31,781 nucleotides of DNA from Limnoraphis robusta CS-951 (GTDB taxonomy: Bacteria > Cyanobacteriota > Cyanobacteriia > Cyanobacteriales > Microcoleaceae), in NCBI RefSeq assembly GCF_000972705.2, contig NZ_LATL02000095.1, forward strand, positions 1 to 31,781, given 5' to 3'. Below the pieces are notes generated by a model. The model was not told where the DNA came from. It saw nothing but the letters and a program-made list of their open reading frames with translations, and ran no database searches. Shown one piece after another: positions 7,610-16,500 of the stretch. Made by a program: the position numbers and the translations under genes. Each line of letters begins with the position of its first letter. Positions within the stretch are counted from its first letter, which is position 1.

Positions 7610-7676
7610 GTACCTTTAGGAACTAATCGGTACTAGCACTCCCCTCATGGACTAAGAAAACTCCCTAGAAGTACCA
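7587..7676. promoter_or_regulatory. Candidate operator: four CGGTACTA / AAGTACC sites
   Basis: CGGTACTA occurs at 7587-7594 and 7628-7635; the inverted form AAGTACC occurs at 7608-7614 and 7669-7675. They form two inverted pairs in the divergent intergenic region between the leftward operon and the CopG-like gene. One pair covers the leftward promoter; the last site overlaps a weak rightward -10 (TACCAT 7672-7677, with TGGACT 18 nt upstream). Binding by the adjacent CopG-like protein, including autoregulation, is inference from position and symmetry. Confidence 0.55.
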
Positions 7677-7701
7677 TAGAGACAATAGATAGAACCGAAC
7701 G

Positions 7702-8010
7702 ATGACTAAAAAAGTGGGAGTCACATTACCAGATGGAATCTTTGATATTTTGGAGAGTCGTGCAGAGTCCTATGGCCAGACACCTACTGGCCTTGCTGCT
7801 TTTCTTCTCCAATACTGCATTGTCAACAATGTTGGATTTATTGATGCACCCGAACTGAAAGAGACTATCTCAATTCAGTTTTTGCAATCTCTAGCATTTG
7901 GTAACATTCCGCCAGATGAGGAGTTGATCAAACTATCAGCAAGGTTGAGCATTCCCTATGAGGTACTTGCCAGATTGCGGGATGCTTGCAAAGAGCGATC
8001 GCCCCAGTAG
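7702..8010 (+). CDS. CopG-like ribbon-helix-helix regulator
   Basis: A 102-residue protein. The first 40 residues have the ribbon-helix-helix pattern: a short strand (KKVGVTLPDGI), a helix (FDILESRAESYG), a turn (QTPTG) and a second helix (LAAFLLQYC). The remaining 60 residues are a helical extension. Such proteins dimerise and bind short inverted sites, often controlling plasmid copy number or element excision. It is transcribed away from the leftward operon, and the shared region carries matching inverted half-sites, so it is the likely repressor. No strong Shine-Dalgarno precedes the ATG. Confidence 0.75.
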   Translation: MTKKVGVTLPDGIFDILESRAESYGQTPTGLAAFLLQYCIVNNVGFIDAPELKETISIQFLQSLAFGNIPPDEELIKLSARLSIPYEVLARLRDACKERSPQ

Positions 8011-8152
8011 TCTCCAGACGCGATCGCACCTTTACTACCCCAAAAATCCAGAAAATTAGGAGAGTAACTGAAATTGGAATGCGATCGCACCTGTTAATCT
8101 GAAAACAGTTCTTTCCAATTGCTTTCCCCAATAAGGAATGGTGTGATATTAG

Positions 8153-8179
8153 CCCCTAGCCGTCATGGTTAGGGGTTTT
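8153..8179 (+). terminator. Rho-independent terminator after the CopG-like gene
   Basis: CCCCTAGCC (8153-8161) pairs with GGTTAGGGG (8167-8175) with a single G-T position, around a 5-nt loop, followed by TTTT. It is 143 nt after the stop; three HIP1 octamers lie between. Confidence 0.7.
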
Positions 8180-8186
8180 ACTTTGG

Positions 8187-8427
8187 GGTGTCTACTGGGT
8201 GTATACAGGTGTCTACAGTAGGTGTCTACAGTAGGTGTATACAGGTGTCTACAGGTGTCTACAGTAGGTGTACACAGGTGTCTACAGCAGGTGTATACAG
8301 GTGTATACAGTAGGTGTACACAGGTGTCTATAGCAGGTGTATACAGCAGGTGTATACAGGTGTCTATAGCAGGTGTATACAGGTGTCTACAGCAGGTGTA
8401 TACAGGTGTCTACAGTAGGTGTCTACA
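8187..8427 (+). repeat. Iteron-like array, 21 units of GGTGTNTACA
   Basis: Twenty-one direct repeats start at 8187, 8198, 8208, 8221, 8234, 8244, 8254, 8267, 8277, 8290, 8300, 8313, 8323, 8336, 8349, 8359, 8372, 8382, 8395, 8405 and 8418. The core is GGTGT[CA][TC]A[CT]A. Units are 10 bp, or 13 bp when followed by GTA or GCA, and the two lengths mostly alternate. The array lies between a terminator and a small winged-helix gene, the layout of a plasmid origin with iterons beside an initiator gene. Origin function is inference. Confidence 0.85.
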
Positions 8428-8466
8428 CTCTACTAACAGGTAGACTAGATTAAAACATCATTGGCC

Positions 8467-8766
8467 ATGTTGAAAGATTTAAGTTACGGTGCCTTTGGAT
8501 TGTTGGTGATGATTCAGAGAAAGTTTAGCGATCGCCCATTCCTTCTCAAAGATGTTCTCAATCGGGGTGAGTCAGCCAGCTCAACCAAGAAACTTTTAAG
8601 GGAACTGGTAGATACAAGTTTTCTCTCATCCGGTCAGCTCAGACAATCAGCAACAGGTTATTTCTCAGTTCCAAGTTACCGACTGATTCAACCCTTGCCT
8701 ATCTCCTTTCTGAATGATGAGGCAACAGACCAGTCAGTTAGAGAGACAGTAGAGCTGAGGCAGTAG
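8467..8766 (+). CDS. Small winged-helix protein beside the iteron array
   Basis: A protein of about 99 residues. The pattern LSYGAFGLLVMIQRKF, then LLKDVLNRGESASSTKKLLR, then a wing with SFLSSGQLRQSATGYFSVPS matches winged-helix domains of replication initiators and replisome organisers that start with 'L(S/T)xxAxGLL'. A TTG at 8461 is also in frame; ATG 8467 is preferred. Neither has a Shine-Dalgarno. It could bind the array just upstream (8187-8427), as an initiator or autoregulator. It is much shorter than typical Rep proteins, so it may be a DNA-binding partner of the primase rather than a full initiator. A terminator follows. Confidence 0.65.
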   Translation: MLKDLSYGAFGLLVMIQRKFSDRPFLLKDVLNRGESASSTKKLLRELVDTSFLSSGQLRQSATGYFSVPSYRLIQPLPISFLNDEATDQSVRETVELRQ

Positions 8767-8796
8767 AAAAATTAAAAGTTAAGCATAGAGGTTAAG

Positions 8797-8823
8797 CACC
8801 CTTCTGTTAGAGGGGTGTTTTTT
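8797..8823 (+). terminator. Rho-independent terminator after the winged-helix gene
   Basis: CACCCTTCT (8797-8805) pairs with AGAGGGGTG (8809-8817), one wobble, loop GTT, followed by six T. It lies 30 nt after the TAG stop. Confidence 0.8.
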
Positions 8824-8835
8824 GCTGTGAGATAG

Positions 8836-8968
8836 GGGTTATCTCACCTGAAAGCCTTACTACACTTTACTTCTACACTTATGAGATAACTATTCACTCA
8901 AGGTTGTCTCAGGGTTATCTCACCTGAAAACCTTACTACGCTTTACTTCTACATTTATGAGATAACTA
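8836..8968. repeat. Two 57-bp direct repeats with GTTATCTCA / TGAGATAAC ends
   Basis: Copies at 8836-8892 and 8912-8968 differ at three positions. Each begins with GTTATCTCA and ends with its inverse TGAGATAAC. Extra motif copies lie at 8828-8834 (TGAGATA) and 8903-8911 (GTTGTCTCA). The same 9-mer is clustered in the primase gene at 1148-1260. Arm-type integrase sites or replication sites are the likeliest roles; neither is shown. Confidence 0.8.
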
Positions 8969-9053
8969 GACAACCTAAATAAGACTTTATACAGTAAATT
9001 ACCATTGTTCTTTACTCTTGATTCAGTTGTGAAGTTAGGCAGTCACTCAAAAA

Positions 9054-9100
9054 TGGAGTGAATTCGGTCATCACTCCAAATTCACTCCAAACTCACTCCA
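9054..9100. repeat. Helically phased TCACTCCA repeats
   Basis: TCACTCCA occurs at 9071, 9082 and 9093, exactly 11 bp apart, with an inverted copy TGGAGTGA at 9054-9061 and a partial copy TCACTCAA at 9043. One-turn spacing suggests cooperative protein binding on one face of the DNA. The cluster is about 80 bp inside the inferred right end of the element. Confidence 0.7.
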
Positions 9101-9164
9101 GAGTAGTTAAGTTGTATTGTCTGAAAGTGGCTTTAATTAAAGCTAGCGGTCAGATTTAAACCCA

Positions 9165-9195
9165 TAACCTCTCGTCTCATGGACGGCGAGGAATT
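9165..9195. other. Inferred right attachment junction (attR) inside usp
   Basis: From 9178 (CATGGACGGCGAGG) the plus strand encodes the conserved His-Gly-Arg-Arg-Gly of universal stress proteins. The codons just before it encode Ser-Ser where the family has Gly-Thr, and an in-frame stop follows shortly upstream (9157-9159). The crossover should therefore lie within the first bases of this stretch. The matching attL is predicted left of the window. Confidence 0.55.
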
Positions 9196-9270
9196 AGTCG
9201 ATTTATGTTGGGTTCAGTCACCGAACGAGTGATTCGCTTTGCTCAATGTCCGGTGTTAGTTTTGCGTTAA
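9178..9270 (+). pseudogene. 3' fragment of a universal stress protein gene
   Basis: Thirty codons plus TAA encode the C-terminal end of a UspA-family protein: [17 protein letters not shown] followed by [13 protein letters not shown]. This contains the second half of the family's ATP-binding motif (G-x2-G-x9-G-S/T); the first glycine is missing. No start codon or Shine-Dalgarno is present and the frame closes at 9157 upstream. The fragment is intact to its native stop, so the gene looks split by the element rather than decayed. The 5' part is expected beyond base 1, in the same orientation. Confidence 0.8.
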
Positions 9271-9325
9271 ATGTAACAATTTTAACAGTATTCCATCATT
9301 TTTTGTTGAGGTCGAATTTCTAAAA

Positions 9326-9355
9326 TTTAACCCAAGCTAAACCTTTCGTTAACCT
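9326..9355 (+). promoter_or_regulatory. PHO box upstream of the Crp/Fnr-type gene
   Basis: Three 8-bp repeats, TTTAACCC (9326-9333), CTAAACCT (9337-9344) and GTTAACCT (9348-9355), are separated by exactly 3 bp. Each matches the cyanobacterial PHO-box unit (C/T)TTAACCT at 7 of 8 positions. The box ends 43 bp before the GTG start at 9399. This suggests control by the phosphate response regulator (SphR/PhoB). Confidence 0.7.
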
Positions 9356-9398
9356 AAAAGGTGTAGGGTAAGGTGTAAGCATTCAACAGGGTCTTATC

Positions 9399-9977
9399 GT
9401 GACGATCTCGAACCTTGCTGTACTTCCTTCTAGTCAAACTTTTAGTCAAAAATCCCGTGATTTTTGCAGACGTGATTTGATTCCGCTTTGGCCAGAAGCA
9501 CTCTGGAAAATTGAAGCAGGAATCGTCCGAACCGTCACTTGGAGTGAAGAAGGAAACCAAATTAGTCTAGGATATTGGGGTGTCGGAGATGTGATTGGTC
9601 AACCTTTATCACGACTCGACCCTTTTCAAGTCGAATGTTTGACTCCAGTAACCGTGAGTTTGATTCCTCCACCACAATGGTCAGAGGAGTTAGAATCGAT
9701 CCTATCTCATGTTAAACAGGCGCAGGAACTTCATAGCATTGTTCAGACTCAAAGTACCGATTTGCGCTTGTTAAATTTCCTCAATTGGTTAGCGAAAAAG
9801 TTTGGTAATCCCACTGAATTAGGACTGTTAATTGATGTTCGTTTAACTCACTTAGAAATCGCTGATGTGATTGGAATAACTCGAGTGAGTGTAACTCGGA
9901 TGATGCAGAAATTAGAACAACGTGGCATTATCTTGCGCCCTCGTCGTCATTGTATTATCTTGAAGTCAGCTCTGTAA
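9399..9977 (+). CDS. Crp/Fnr-family transcriptional regulator
   Basis: A 192-residue protein. Residues about 35-90 form a shortened cyclic-nucleotide-binding-like beta fold (LWKIEAGIVRTVTWSEEGNQ...GYWGVGDVIGQP). The C-terminal 60 residues are a clear Crp-type winged helix (LTHLEIADVIGITRVSVTRM, then LEQRGII). The sensor lacks an obvious cAMP phosphate-binding signature (RxS), so the ligand is unknown. GTG 9399 is chosen because AGGG lies 7 nt upstream. A PHO box precedes the gene and a giant secreted nuclease/nucleotidase gene follows on the same strand, so a place in the phosphate-starvation response is plausible. It is a host gene just outside the element. Confidence 0.85.
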   Translation: MTISNLAVLPSSQTFSQKSRDFCRRDLIPLWPEALWKIEAGIVRTVTWSEEGNQISLGYWGVGDVIGQPLSRLDPFQVECLTPVTVSLIPPPQWSEELESILSHVKQAQELHSIVQTQSTDLRLLNFLNWLAKKFGNPTELGLLIDVRLTHLEIADVIGITRVSVTRMMQKLEQRGIILRPRRHCIILKSAL

Positions 9978-10579
9978 ATCTCTCCTCTAGAATCCCATCA
10001 AAATTAGGTAGAGTGTATGAAGCTTTTTACAATCTTTTTAACTCTTCAAACGCAGGCATTTTTCACCTTTAGATCATTTTAACTCAACCTATTTTTGATG
10101 CTCTTTTTCTTGATGATATGATCAGGATACTAATAGAGTATCTATTTTTGTGAATAATCTGTTAAGAGACTGCGGTAACTGAGCAAACTGTTTTGATGTC
10201 TAGGCAGTTCATTTTTCTTTCATCTTCTCCGATTATATAGTATCATATTTAATCGAGATCAGCATGATTAACAGGGGAAGGGGTAAATTTGTATCAGTTG
10301 CTATTGCACTAAATTGGGTTATCCCAAATCAAAGTCTCTCCAAACCCTGATCAAACTGATTTCATTAGACTGCATAACTTTCCATTGTTAAAGACTCAAG
10401 TCCACTCCTATTGTTTGAATAACGTTTATTCTGGCATTTTTTCTTGTAAAAATGAAGTGATTTTGAAACCCTTCAATTTATTCAGAATATTTTAGTCAGC
10501 AATTACTCAAACAATGGAATAAAATATTGAGTTTAAATTTAACTTCAATTCATTCGGTTCGTGAGGGGAATTAATCATC
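9978..10579. other. 602-bp AT-rich intergenic region; no gene seen
   Basis: No convincing coding frame, RNA gene or long repeat is visible. The region is upstream of the giant extracellular enzyme gene and should contain its promoter. I looked for PHO-box repeats and found only weak matches (near 10028-10045 and 10079-10095) without correct 8+3 spacing. GAGGGG at 10562-10567, 12 nt before GTG 10580, is a possible ribosome binding site. Confidence 0.6.
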
Positions 10580-13500
10580 GTGAGATTTGCTACATTTAAC
10601 GCTTCTCTTAATCGAGATACAGCAGGTCAACTGATCACTGATCTGACCACACCAGATAATCCGCAAGCCCAAGATATCGCCGAGATTATTCAACAAGTTA
10701 ATCCTGATGTCTTACTGATTAATGAGTTTGACTATAACGCAAATAATCTCAATGAAGCGATTAATTTATTTCAACAAAACTACTTAGGCGTTGACCAAAA
10801 TCCCGCAGATTCAGCCGGAACAGTTAATTATCCTTTCTTTTATGTCGCCCCTTCTAATACCGGAGTTACATCTAACTTTGACCTCGATAATAATGGCGCA
10901 ATTGTCACCACAGTCGGCGCAGATGGCTATGGGAATGATGCTTTAGGGTTTGGAAATTTTCCCGGTCAATTTGGGATGGTTTTGTTATCAAAATATCCCA
11001 TTGATACAGAAAATGTTCGGACGTTTCAAAACTTCCTCTGGAAAGATATGCCAGAGAATTTATTACCTGATGATCCTGCAACAACCGAACCTAACGACTG
11101 GTATTCCGCAGAAGAATTAGCCGAATTACCCCTATCTTCAAAAAGTCATTGGGATGTTCCCATAGAAGTTGATGGAGAAATAATTCATGTCCTCGTTTCT
11201 CATCCCACACCCCCAACTTTTGACGGAGAAGAAGACCGAAACGGACGCCGCAACCATGATGAAATTCGCTTTTGGTCAGACTATGTAACTCCCGGAGAAG
11301 GAGATTATATTTATGATGACGATGACGAAGCCCCAACAGGCGGACTCGCCGAAGGTTCAGCCTTTGTGATTATGGGCGATCAAAACGCAGATCCGTTGGA
11401 TGGCGATAGCACCAACGATGCCATTTTACAACTAATCGACAACCAGAATATTCAAGGTTCTGCAACTGATATCAATATTACCCCAGATAGCAACGGAGGC
11501 GTTGTTGCTGCAACAGATCAAGCAGGGGCTAACGTTGGACAACAGGGAAACCCCGCTTTTGATACCGCAGACTTCGGCTTTGATCCGAACAACCCTACTG
11601 TTGATGAAGCCCCAGGAAACCTACGAGTAGACTATGTACTCCCCTCAACAAACCTACAAATTGACGATGTAGGAGTCTTCTGGCCAGCCCCCGGTACACC
11701 CGGATCAGAGTTAGTAGCAGCTTCCGATCATCGTTTAGTTTTCGCGGATCTCGCCTTTGAAGAAGAAAGCGCCTTCACCCTACAAATTCTGCACACCTCC
11801 GACCAAGAAGCAGGAATTCCAGCCCTCAACGATGCTCCCGGCTTATCGGCTGTAATGAACGCCCTAGAGGATGATTTTGAGAATACCATCAAACTCAGTT
11901 CCGGTGACTTATATATTTCAGGGCCGTTTTTTGATGCGAGTCGCGACATCTACGACACAACAGAAGACGGCGAACCCGAACCCGCAGGTCAACCCGGTAT
12001 AGCCGATATCCTCATTCAAAATGAGTTAGGATGGGATGCTGCGGCCGTTGGAAACCACGAATTTGACGCCGGGGATAGCACATTCTTCAGTTTACTCGCC
12101 CCGAACCCCAATTGGGTTAATGGCACTGGTCAAGGCATTGGTGAAGGCGGTTATCCGGGTGCAAGTTTCCCTTATCTAGCCACGAACCTAGATTATACCA
12201 ATGCTACGCTTCCAGAAGGATTAACTGTCGTTGATAGTGGATTACCCGCCCAACCCAATAGTCTCACAGGTAGCGTTGTCGTTGATGTCAACGGTGAACA
12301 GGTCGGTGTCCTGGGTGTGGTTACGCCTTATCTACCTGCGATCGCCAATATTGGCGGGGTTGAGATGGAAACAGGTGATGGCATCTCGGCGGGTACTCCC
12401 ATTGACCAACAAGTTGCTGCTTTAGTTGCTAATCTCCAACCGGAAGTCCAGTTACTCACCGATGCTGGGATTAATAAAATTATCCTGATGACTCACCTTC
12501 AGGAAGCCGAGATCGAACAAGCACTCGCTGAAGCCTTAGATAGCCAAAATATTCCCATCGATGTGATGATTGGGGGCGGATCGCATCGGGTGATGACGGA
12601 TGAGACAACCGTTCCTCCGTTGCGAGAAGACGAGACTCAGCAAAATACACCAGGATTAATCTTACAACCCTATCCTCAAATTTACAACAGTGATGAGGAT
12701 GAAGATCAAGTTTTCTACATTAATACAGGTGCAAACTATCGTTATCTCAGTCGGCTTGTTACCAACTTTGATGAAAATGGTGTTGTTACTTCCATCAGCG
12801 AAGAAGAAAGTGGAACTTTTGCAACTGATATTGCTGGAGTTAATCGGCTTTACGAAGAAGAGATTACCACACTCGATCAGGTAAAAGCTGTTGCCGATCC
12901 AGAATTGGTTTCAATTGTTGATGGAGTGGGTGAGTTCGTTAATAGTCTTGATGCTAATATTTTCGGTCAAACCGAGGTTTTCCTCAACGGAATTCGGGGA
13001 GATGTTCGCACCCAAGAAACCAACTTAGGAAACCTGTCAACAGATGCCCAAGACTACTATGCAGAAGAATATCTCACAGCAGGTCTATTAGGAGAGGCGT
13101 TTTCTGATTTTGATGAAATTGACATCTCCTTCAAAAACGGAGGCGGTATCCGCGATATTATCGGCGTTTCCTCGATTGCTGGAGGTGGGGGTGAACTCGT
13201 TCAAGGGCCGCCAGCCGCTAACCCCAACGTAGGTAAGGAAGAAGGCGATATTTCTCAGTTAGATCTTTCTAATTCTCTTCGCTTTGATAATAGTCTTGTT
13301 GTTGGTACTGTTAGCGCCGCAGGGTTGTATGAAATTGCCGAACACATGGTCGCCCGTGTGGAAAATGTTGCAGGTCAATTTGGTCAAATTAGTGGCTTTA
13401 AATTTAGCTATGATCCGACTGCACAGGGTCGTACCAGTGAACAACCCGGAGAACGAATTCAAAATTTAGCCCTCACCGATGATGACGGTAACGTTAAAGA

Positions 13501-16500
13501 AATTATCGTTCAAGAGGGTGAATTGGTGGGCGATCCAGAGCGTACCTTTAGTCTGGTGACACTGGAGTTTCTCGCAGGTGGAGGGGATAGTTACCCCAAT
13601 GTTATTCAAAATCAAGTCCCCCTGAGTACATTGACACAACCGGAGTCTCTCGCTAATGCTGAGTTAGAAGCCGGTCGTGAACAAGACGCTTTAGCCGAGT
13701 ATCTAGCTGCATTCTTCAATAGTGAAAACGAACAAGATCCTTTCTCTGAACCTGACACTCCCCAGTCAGAAGACGAACGAATTCAAAACTTGGCTGTCCG
13801 CGAAGATACGGTACTGAGTGATGATGATGATACCCCACAACCTCAACCTCTCGCAGAAGTGTTAAAGCTTCAAGGAAGCTTTGAAACCGGAATTTTTGAT
13901 GATTCTGCCAGTCAAATTAACGTGTTTGACCTGACAACTCAACGGGCTTTTGTTACCAATAATGCGAATGTGAGTCTCGATATTATTGACTTTTCAAACC
14001 CCGCAGAACCAACGCTGTTTAAACAAGTTAACGTCTCAGAATTTGGCGGCGTTGTTAATAGTGTCGCGGTGTTTGAGGGTTTAGTTGTAGTCGCCGTTGA
14101 AGCGGATGTTAGCCAAGAAAACGGTAAAATTGTCTTCTTAGATCTTGAGGGGAATATTCAGGGCGAGGCCATTACCGTTGGGGCGTTACCGGATATGCTT
14201 ACCTTTACCCCCGATGGAAGCAAAATTCTAGTCGCAAATGAAGGAGAACCCAGTCAAGATTATACTAATGATCCAGAAGGATCAATTAGCATTATTGACG
14301 TTGCAACTCGTGAAGTTACCTCTGTAACCTTTACCGCTTTTGACAGCCAAATTGAACAGTTAAAACAAGCGGGAGTGCGAATTTTTGGGCCGAATGCAAC
14401 GGTTTCCAAAGACCTAGAACCCGAATATATTGCTGTTTCCTCAGACTCAACGACAGCTTATGTTGCTTTGCAAGAAAATAATGCGATCGCTGTTGTTGAT
14501 ATTGCCAGCAGTACGATAACAGATATTTTACCGCTAGGTTTCAAAGATCACAGCCTAATTCCCCTCGATGCGAGTGATGAAGATGGGGAAATTAATATCA
14601 GTACCTACGAGAACTTATTCGGACTTTATCAACCTGATGCGATCGCAACTTATGAAGCGGATGGCGTCACCTACATTGTTACTGCAAATGAAGGTGATAG
14701 TCGGGACTATGACGGTTTTAGCGAAGAAGATCAGATCGAAAATATCACACTTGATTCTACTGCTTTCCCGAATGCGGCTGAGTTACAACTTCCTGAAAAT
14801 TTAGGTCGTTTGGAAGTAACAACCACCCTCGGAGATACCGACAACGATGGCGACTTTGACGAACTTTATGCTTTTGGAGGTCGATCTTTTTCCATTTGGG
14901 AACCAACAGAAGAGGGTTTAGAGTTGGTGTTTGATAGTGGTGATCAATTTGAACAAATTATCGCCAAACAGTTCCCCGACTTCTTCAACACCACTAACGA
15001 TGACAACGCTTTTGATGATCGCAGCGACAATAAAGGATCAGAACCCGAAGGCGTTGCGGTTGGAGAAATTGACGGGAAAACTTACGCTTTTATCGGTTTA
15101 GAACGGATGGGCGGTATTATGTCTTATGATATTACTAACCCCAGCCAACCGCAGTTTCTCGAATATATCAATGACCGTGACTTTACTGGTGATCCAGAAG
15201 CAGGAACCGCAGGAGATCTCGCCCCAGAAGGGATGACGTTTGTACCTGGAGAAAACCCGCAACTCATTGTTAGTAACGAAGTTAGCGGAACAACAACATC
15301 TTATTCGATTACCGCTCAAAATAGCGCCCCGGTTTTAGTCGAAACGCCTGACTTGAGTTTAGGGGAGTTGGAAAACCTCTCAAATTCCGATAACCTTGAG
15401 GGTATTTCTATTGCTGAGTTTGTTGGGGAAATTAGCAGCGATACTGATGATGATGATATCGGAATTGCGATCGCAGGCGTTGATAATACAAACGGAACTT
15501 GGGAATATTCCATTGATAATGGTACAACTTGGATCAGCATTACGGGTGTTTCCCAAGAGAATGCTTTAGTCTTAAATTCAACGGCTCAAATTCGTTTTAT
15601 TGCCACCAGTATTACATTTACTGGAACAATTGAACGAGCGATCACATTCTTTGCTTGGGATGGTACTTTTAGCGAAAGTGGAAGTTTTGTAAATGTCACC
15701 CAAACAGGTCTAACCACTGCTTTTAGTCAAATCTCCCAAACTGCTAGCTTGACTGTTATCGAACAACAAAATATTCCTCCGGTTGTTGTTGATGAAATTC
15801 CTAACCAAACCGCACAGGTAAATATCGGGTTTAGCCTCAATCTTGCAGAGAATTTCCAGGACGAAGATGATGATCCGCTCACTTTTAGCAGTCCTAATTT
15901 ACCGCGGGGGTTAACGATAGATGAAACAACCGGGTTAATTATCGGAACTCCTATTAATGAAGGAACCTTTAATGTGACTGTTGTCGCCAGTGATGGTGAA
16001 GCAGAAATAGAAACGAGTTTTGAGTTAGCAGTCTCACCGTTTGTTATCCCTGTTATTCCACCGTTACCCGATGATGATGATGGAGAAACTCCTGAACCTC
16101 CTGTTGATGATGGGGATGATGATGATGGTGATGATGATGGAGAAACTCCTGAACCCCCTGTCGATGACGATGATGATGATGAAACTCCTGAACCCCCTGT
16201 CGATGACGATGATGATGATGATGATGATGATGATGGTGATGATGATGGAGAAACTCCTGAACCGCCTGTTCCTCCCGTTGATGTAGACGTTCCGGTTCGT
16301 CAACCGAATACGACAACTAACACGATAGAAGGAGATGAAACCGAGAACGAACTATTAGGAACTGCTGAAAATGAAGATCTTTTTGGCTTCCAAGGAAATG
16401 ATATTCTCGCCGCATTAAATGGGGATGATAATATCTATGGTGGCGGAGAGGATGACCTAATTTTCGCAGGTCAAGGCGATGATAACTGCTACGGCGATGT

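Larger units (their letters stand above)
1..9177. mobile_element. Integrative element inserted in a usp gene (left end outside window)
   Basis: The block contains a tyrosine integrase, a primase-helicase, a run of small leftward orphan genes, a divergent CopG-type gene and a repeat-rich non-coding right end. It stops at about 9178, where the sequence becomes the C-terminal coding part of a universal stress protein with no start of its own. The right boundary is inferred from the point where usp similarity begins; the left boundary is not in the window. Integrase plus its own primase fits a plasmid-like integrative element or a phage satellite. No relaxase, capsid, terminase or type IV secretion gene is visible, so the class is open. 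Confidence 0.75.

Noticed and set aside
8187..8427. Possible CRISPR array
   Set aside because: Units are 10-13 bp and contiguous, without unique spacers or cas genes.
8222..8443. 73-codon plus-strand frame through the iteron array
   Set aside because: It consists only of repeat-encoded residues (RCLQQVYTGV units) and exists because the repeats lack stops in that frame.
9120..9200. Possible tRNA fragment as attachment site (GGTTTAAATCTG on the minus strand resembles a T-arm)
   Set aside because: The arms do not pair and no acceptor or anticodon stem is present; the usp reading is far stronger.
10020..10100. PHO box upstream of the giant enzyme gene
   Set aside because: CTTTTTAC/CTTTTTAA and TTTTAACT repeats lack the CC of the consensus and do not hold the 8+3 spacing.
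16053..16316. Minus-strand frames rich in His or Ile opposite the Asp linker
   Set aside because: They are the antisense of GAT/GAC runs within the giant secreted protein and have no other coding support.
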